NCBI GenBank assembly: GCA_023091735.1
Contig: JALKBU010000065.1
Location: 1 to 64,000 of the forward strand
Direction: 5' to 3'
Source of the DNA: Trichomonas tenax
Taxonomy: Eukaryota > Parabasalia > Trichomonadida > Trichomonadidae
DNA length: 64,000 nt
The notes beneath the pieces were generated by a model. It did not search any database. It was not told the DNA's origin and saw nothing but the letters and a program-made list of their open reading frames with translations. This document shows, piece by piece, positions 58,838 through 64,000 of the stretch. The translations under genes and the position numbers were made by a program. Position 1 is the first letter of the stretch. Every line of letters begins with the position of its first letter.

Positions 58838-61741
58838 ATGGAAGAGAGAGTGAATTATTTCATTTCATTGCTTGAGAGGTCAAAAGTTCCGGACCAGGCC
58901 ACTCTCGATGCTGTGGCTGAAGAACTTCACCAACTTTCACAAGCGGAAGATTATTCTCAAATTCTTATTAATACAATATCAAACTTTCCACAACATCTCA
59001 AGGCAACACTAGTTTACTTACTTAAATATATCAAAGCAAATCTCGTTAACTTTACTGAACAAATTTTTGAAGAAATATTAAATTTCTTGCACAATCTCGC
59101 AAAATCCAATGTAAATGATGATTGCAAGAGCCAAATATCAGAATGCATCTATACACTTCAACAAAAGACCCAAGATTGGGCTTCATACGTTCAATTCTCT
59201 TTAACTTGTGATCCAATTATGTCTATTATGTTAATTTACAGTGGGAGTACAGCTATGGATGAATCTTGCATCGAGAAAAACGCTTCTGTCTTTCTTCAAA
59301 TTGCATTTACTGTTTTTCAAGGATCTCAGTTCCAATATTTCGAGGCTATAACAGCTTTGTTGATTGCTTGTACAGGAACACCAGCATTTCTTGAAGCAGC
59401 ACAAAATATTGTCCAAATTATCGATTATGGCTTCCAAAATTACGATTCTCTTAGCGAAGCCCAAGTATACTCAGTCTGCACAGTATTTTCACAATTATTT
59501 GCACATAAGATTTGCGATGATGCGCAATTTTCAAATTATCTTCATGTTGTTATGCAACACGCAGAAGAAGATCCAGCTTTAGCATTACATGCAGCCAATA
59601 ACTTCGAGGACTGCATCCAAATGTTATCTGATGAAAATTTGCTTGAAATTCTCGTTTTTTGTTTGACAACAAATATCAAAGTTATAGAATCAGACGGAAA
59701 CATATCGGAAGATGGTACCGATATCATTAAAGCTGCTTTAGAAAAGCGCAACATCGGACAAGTCATTTATCAGAAGATTGGTGAGTTAATGGCTTCAGAA
59801 GACATTGCTCCAAAGATGCTGGCTCTTAGGCTCATTTCAGACATCATTATGTTCGCTCCAGATGCTGTTGCCAATGAGGGTGATTATATTAAAACACTGT
59901 TCTCTGATGCTGTCTCATGCGATGTTACATCTATTAAGCAAACAGCATTAACATCGATGGTAGCTCTAGAAAATGCTCCAACAAAGCTCAGACCAGTTGT
60001 CATTGGTATCATTCTTTCAACACTGAATTGCATCGTAGATCAGGATGACACAACACGTGTTCTTGCATATTCTAGCCTTAACACTCTTCTTGATACTTTA
60101 GATGATGAAATTTCTGGCCTATTCGATGAAGTCTGGACAATTTCAGGAAATATTCCACCATCGGACATCACAAGCTATATTTCATTAGTTTCATCAATTA
60201 TAATGCATTCAAGTGACATTGATGATGATAGAATGGATGCTATTTACACATGGTTAGATGAAATCTCTAACGAGGAACGTGAACTTGATGTCCGTGCTGC
60301 ATCTCTTGAAGTTATTGGTGCCATTATGGTTGCACAGAACTCTTTCATCGATGATTTAGTTGTTCTCGCTCAGGGAATCATTACATTGTGCTTCGCTGAA
60401 AATAATGACCAGCTTCTTAATGAAGTTTTCCATACACTCAAGCTTATTATCAGTACATTCAAGGGAGAAGCGGTTTCCTTCATTGAGCCATTTGTAGAAA
60501 ACATCAGTCAGATCCTTTCCAATCCTGTTGCAGGTGAAGAGGAAACAGGTTGCTTCCTTAATGCTCTCATTACAGCTGCCTTCTATATTGGTTATAGCGG
60601 CAATCGCACACTCTTGCAGATCACTGTTACACAGATTATTAGGCTTCTTAACAACCAGACACTTCTTACAGAAGAGAACACATTCCTTGCTGCTGCACGT
60701 GTTGTCAAGATCTTCAATCCATCAGATAATGAAGAAGATAATGCATTCTTCAAGGAGAACATCACTGCAATATATGACTTAATGGTGAAGTCAATCATCA
60801 AGAATCAGGAATTCGAGGCAGTTGATACAGGTCTTCAGTGCCTTAAGAGCATTTACAAGTATGGTGTTGTTTTCGACAGAGAGAATTTTGTTACAGCAGC
60901 TGTTGATCTCATCAATAAATTCTTCTCCGGAGAGCTCGCAATCTTCGATGGAGTTCCAGCCAAGGAATCACCAAGCACAGAATTCATTGCTGAGTCTTTC
61001 TGCGTTTTCGTTGGCAAAGTCTTCGAATGCAATCTTCCCCAAGCTAATGAGATTTCCAACTTTATGCTTGAATGGCTGAATGAAGCACAGAGTGTTGGCG
61101 TTATGTATCCAATAACAGGTGCACTTTCTGATGTTATCGAGTTCTGTGAATTAGATCCATCAATTCCAACAAACTTAAGTATGTTCGTTATTACACATGC
61201 TGAAGAAATTGATAACCCAGATCTTCAGCATAACATCTCTTACTTCCTTGGCTTGATCGTTAGAAGATTCCCAGAACTTAATGAAGTTGTTGCCAGGATG
61301 ATGCCATATGTTGAGAGATGGTTCGCAAGTGCTGTTGAGAAAGAGTCTGGTTATGGAGAAATGATTGCTAATATTGTATCCTTCTACTTAAGTTATGCAG
61401 CTGTTGATCAGTCCTTCCCAGAGCACAACTTGCAGAGATGCCTTAAGTACTTCCCACCAGCAGATCTTGCTGAAACGGAAACACAGATCCAACAAATTGT
61501 TATTATTTTCCAGCGTCAATTCTCAGAAGAAACAATGGCTGCTTGCGCAATGGCTCTTTCTAAGTACTTTGTCGAAGCACCACAAAAGGTTTCAAAGAGG
61601 AAAGTTGCTCCAGAGATTGTTGAACAAGCCAAAGCTTTGTTCAAAGCTCTTTGCAGCTCTGCAGAAGTCAATCAATTTGTTTTCAGACAATATGCAAACC
61701 AGAGACAGAAGAGAGCAATTCTTCAAGCAGTCCTTCAATAG
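58838..61741 (+). CDS. Importin-beta-family karyopherin (long form)
   Basis: 967 residues of HEAT repeats with acidic loops, the size and composition of importin-5/Kap121-Kap123-type import receptors. The N-terminal segment (VNYFISLLERSKVPDQ...LKATLVYLLKYIKANLVNF in gapped form) fits the importin-beta N-terminal region; later repeats show the LL..L..E..V...A..SL pattern. Start chosen at 58838 because an Initiator lies 10 nt before it, whereas the frame's earlier ATGs lie upstream of that Initiator and would not be in the transcript. It and the 14.4-kb gene are distant paralogues by architecture; exact class is uncertain. Confidence 0.75.
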   Translation: MEERVNYFISLLERSKVPDQATLDAVAEELHQLSQAEDYSQILINTISNFPQHLKATLVYLLKYIKANLVNFTEQIFEEILNFLHNLAKSNVNDDCKSQISECIYTLQQKTQDWASYVQFSLTCDPIMSIMLIYSGSTAMDESCIEKNASVFLQIAFTVFQGSQFQYFEAITALLIACTGTPAFLEAAQNIVQIIDYGFQNYDSLSEAQVYSVCTVFSQLFAHKICDDAQFSNYLHVVMQHAEEDPALALHAANNFEDCIQMLSDENLLEILVFCLTTNIKVIESDGNISEDGTDIIKAALEKRNIGQVIYQKIGELMASEDIAPKMLALRLISDIIMFAPDAVANEGDYIKTLFSDAVSCDVTSIKQTALTSMVALENAPTKLRPVVIGIILSTLNCIVDQDDTTRVLAYSSLNTLLDTLDDEISGLFDEVWTISGNIPPSDITSYISLVSSIIMHSSDIDDDRMDAIYTWLDEISNEERELDVRAASLEVIGAIMVAQNSFIDDLVVLAQGIITLCFAENNDQLLNEVFHTLKLIISTFKGEAVSFIEPFVENISQILSNPVAGEEETGCFLNALITAAFYIGYSGNRTLLQITVTQIIRLLNNQTLLTEENTFLAAARVVKIFNPSDNEEDNAFFKENITAIYDLMVKSIIKNQEFEAVDTGLQCLKSIYKYGVVFDRENFVTAAVDLINKFFSGELAIFDGVPAKESPSTEFIAESFCVFVGKVFECNLPQANEISNFMLEWLNEAQSVGVMYPITGALSDVIEFCELDPSIPTNLSMFVITHAEEIDNPDLQHNISYFLGLIVRRFPELNEVVARMMPYVERWFASAVEKESGYGEMIANIVSFYLSYAAVDQSFPEHNLQRCLKYFPPADLAETETQIQQIVIIFQRQFSEETMAACAMALSKYFVEAPQKVSKRKVAPEIVEQAKALFKALCSSAEVNQFVFRQYANQRQKRAILQAVLQ

Positions 61742-63203
61742 AGTTATATAAACTTTCGAGTATTAATTATCTTTATCTGTGATGAGTCTAATTTTTTTTG
61801 ATTAAGGGGCGACTCACACGAGATCCAAACTATTCATAATTGGGTTGGAAATCTGCATTATATTTTTAACTATGTTCACTCGCAATAGTTGTAATATAGA
61901 TAAATAGGCATTAGAAGATTTTTACTTTAATATTGCCGTTAAAGGTTTTTTAAATGCTATGCATTCATAATGATTATCCAAATCATTACCTTCAGCCGTC
62001 ACTTTTCATGTTAGTCGCCAGAAATGTATCAACTCTGGGGGTCAGAACCAGATCAAACATGTATGCAAAAATATAACTCGTGTGTGATGCCATACATAGT
62101 TGTAGTGTTAAACATATATAATATCGTTTCATATTTTTCATTAACAATTTGATATCAGTTTATTATTGAGTAAATAGCAATATTTATTATAAATATATCA
62201 CATGCCAACAACATAGTAACATATAACAAATAATACAAGCTTCTAATTGAATAATTGTTCAGTATAACTTAAATTATAAATTCATTGCGGAGATGACAAT
62301 ATACATAGATGCATGCACATATTACATGTTTTTAAAGTGATACACCAACTTAAACTCATAGCTTCCCAATGAAATTGTTAATAAAAATAAAGTATTCAAA
62401 AATAAAAACAATGGAAAAATGATTAGCATCATATATACTATTTTATTAATGTAAACAGTGTCAAATAAATTATGAAAAAACGTGAATTTAACCTTATCCA
62501 CTTTTTAAAATATGGTTTATTATAACATTTACATAATGGTAATGCTAATTTTGCCAATTTTGGTCACTAAAAACCAAATTTGAGAGTTAAAATACTTCTT
62601 AGTCGCCACTTAAATTTCATTTTTAAGAAGAAAGTCCACAATAACTAAGGCCTCTTACCACAAACGAGAATAGAGGTATTGCTGCATTCATGGCCTAGAT
62701 GTTGGTTGTTGCGTTGATTATAATATCTGTCCTTTCTTTTTCGAATTTCAAATAATATCTTTGTAATTAATGTGATAAGTCGTAATTAGTTAACTCGTAT
62801 AAAGCATGCAGATCACATGTAGTATCCTGATCCTATAAATACTCATAAACTCCCAAAATTGACCAAAATACAATTTCAATTTCACTATTTTAATGAATAT
62901 TTACCTAATTTATATGTATTTCTGTTATTAAGATGCAAATTCTGATATCATACTTTCATTGCTTAAGAAAATATGAATTTATATGAAAAAAAATTAATTC
63001 ATCAAATAAGACTAGTTAAGCAGTAAAGGTTGTATAAAATAATATTAAAGTAGTTGCAATAAGTATTTTCATCTATTAAAAGCAACAAATCGACGTTTTT
63101 ACTTGATAACTTTGCAGATTCACGTAAGACGACTTATTTTTGTTTTGTTAGTAGTTAAATCTCATCTATAGGGCCTCTGTAATGAGCCTCTCAAACCTTG
63201 TTG
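61742..63203. other. Gene-free stretch
   Basis: No coding region. A patch at about 61805-62090 is more GC-balanced than its surroundings, and its ends (CGACTCACACGAGA and CTCGTGTGTGATG) are partly complementary, so a structured RNA is possible but unproven. Another pairable patch lies at 62650-62695 (GGCCTCTTACC / AGAGGTA). Nothing else. Confidence 0.4.
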
Positions 63204-63996
63204 GAATATTTGAAGTTTTTCATTCACGTCCATATACATTTTGGCTGCTCATCGCAGCATACGAAAGCATGCACCCAAGTACATATGTAATGAAATAAGA
63301 GACTTGAGGAAACCAATTTTTATTTTTCTGAACTTGAGGCTTGTGAAAGCGCACAAATAACACACTCTCATATGAGTAGTATAGTGCTACTTTTAATCTG
63401 ACATAGCATATGATTTTTTTTTGATGAATCTAATCATATGTTATAATTAGCTATTTATGATAAATAAATGCTCTATACACGCTATAATTTAGTATTTCAT
63501 GTTAAGCAATCCCAAATCACTCTTCTGAATATAAGACATTACATATTTTTCATAAAATATTATAATAAACCATCAAAATCTGTGTGCATGTAATAAGGTA
63601 TCTTTGAATAGCATGTTGACTTCTTAAATACACACAATTTCATGGATTAAGCAATAACAATAATTCTAGCATCGGGAGAATGTACATTAGCACAAATATT
63701 TATACAAAGGCAACAACAATATACAGCTCGATGTAAAAGCATATACAAGTACTATAGTATATAGATATAATAACTAATATACTGCTTACGACCTTCTTGA
63801 TGTGATGCACTCCAAATAACACATCGGTATTCAGTCACTTTTGAGATATTCAATTAGAGTGTATCTCGACAATGCAGCGATATATATTTGTTGCATTCTA
63901 TCTATCTATTATGCACACTATATACAATTCATTTATCTATTCAACAGTTTGATATCACTCTTCAAATCTTGATTTGTCAACATAATGCTTTGAAAT
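63204..63996 (+). repeat. Dispersed direct repeat, copy 2 (truncated by window edge)
   Basis: Same sequence and orientation as 1929-2720, with scattered substitutions. The left boundary at GAATATTTGAAG is shared exactly. The match continues to within a few bases of the window end, so the element probably extends beyond it. Confidence 0.85.
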
Positions 63997-64000
63997 TCAT

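Overview
The window looks like a chromosomal segment from a parabasalid protist, most likely a Tritrichomonas/Trichomonas relative. The reasons are very AT-rich intergenic DNA, intronless compact genes with 5' leaders of about 10-30 nt starting at a TCA-type Initiator, and relics of families typical of trichomonads (BspA-like leucine-rich surface proteins, a glycine-rich surface family, DUF3447-ankyrin proteins, small Myb proteins). The species assignment is inference; the eukaryotic nature is certain from the gene content.

Layout. 1-3.2 kb is gene-free: a regularly spaced series of hairpins (about 0.57-1.43 kb), then a dispersed repeat (1929-2720) whose second copy runs off the right edge (63204-63996). 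3.2-6.2 kb holds a degenerate USP-type deubiquitinase, a predicted N-myristoylated protein and a broken surface-protein gene. 6.3-18 kb is a housekeeping block: SAPS-type phosphatase regulator, a tail-anchored protein, CPSF73, TVP23-like Golgi protein, a karyopherin and an SMCR8/folliculin-like DENN protein. 18.6-20.9 kb is accessory: a second hairpin array followed by two broken BspA-like genes. 20.9-32 kb is again housekeeping: CHD1-type remodeller, an unrecognised helical-repeat protein, Rbx1, a saposin-like ER protein, a nucleotide-sugar-transporter-like protein, PP2A scaffold subunit and an Mdm12-like SMP protein. 32.5-35.4 kb is a graveyard: a DUF3447-ankyrin pseudogene, a Q/N/Y-rich membrane-anchored reading frame and a broken XRN exonuclease. 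35.8-38.2 kb is VPS18; 38.5-42.6 kb is mostly empty, with an ankyrin relic, a small Myb gene and tRNA-Glu. 42.8-61.7 kb carries SWI2/SNF2 and TAF6 (divergent pair), BiP-like Hsp70, a giant BEACH protein, a PP1-like phosphatase with a divergent basic protein, and a second karyopherin. The last 2.3 kb is gene-free.

The genes do not form operons. The intact ones serve chromatin and transcription (CHD1, SNF2, TAF6, CPSF73), phosphatase signalling (SAPS, PP2A-A, PP1-like), transport into the nucleus (two karyopherins) and the endomembrane system (VPS18, TVP23, BEACH, BiP, saposin-like, SMCR8-like, SMP). The most unusual material is the two hairpin arrays. They are unrelated in sequence by eye but have the same spacing of about 110-130 nt, and the second shows paired (compensatory) changes between arms. 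A recurrent near-palindromic upstream motif, TTACATGACA/TTACATGTCA, marks several promoters.
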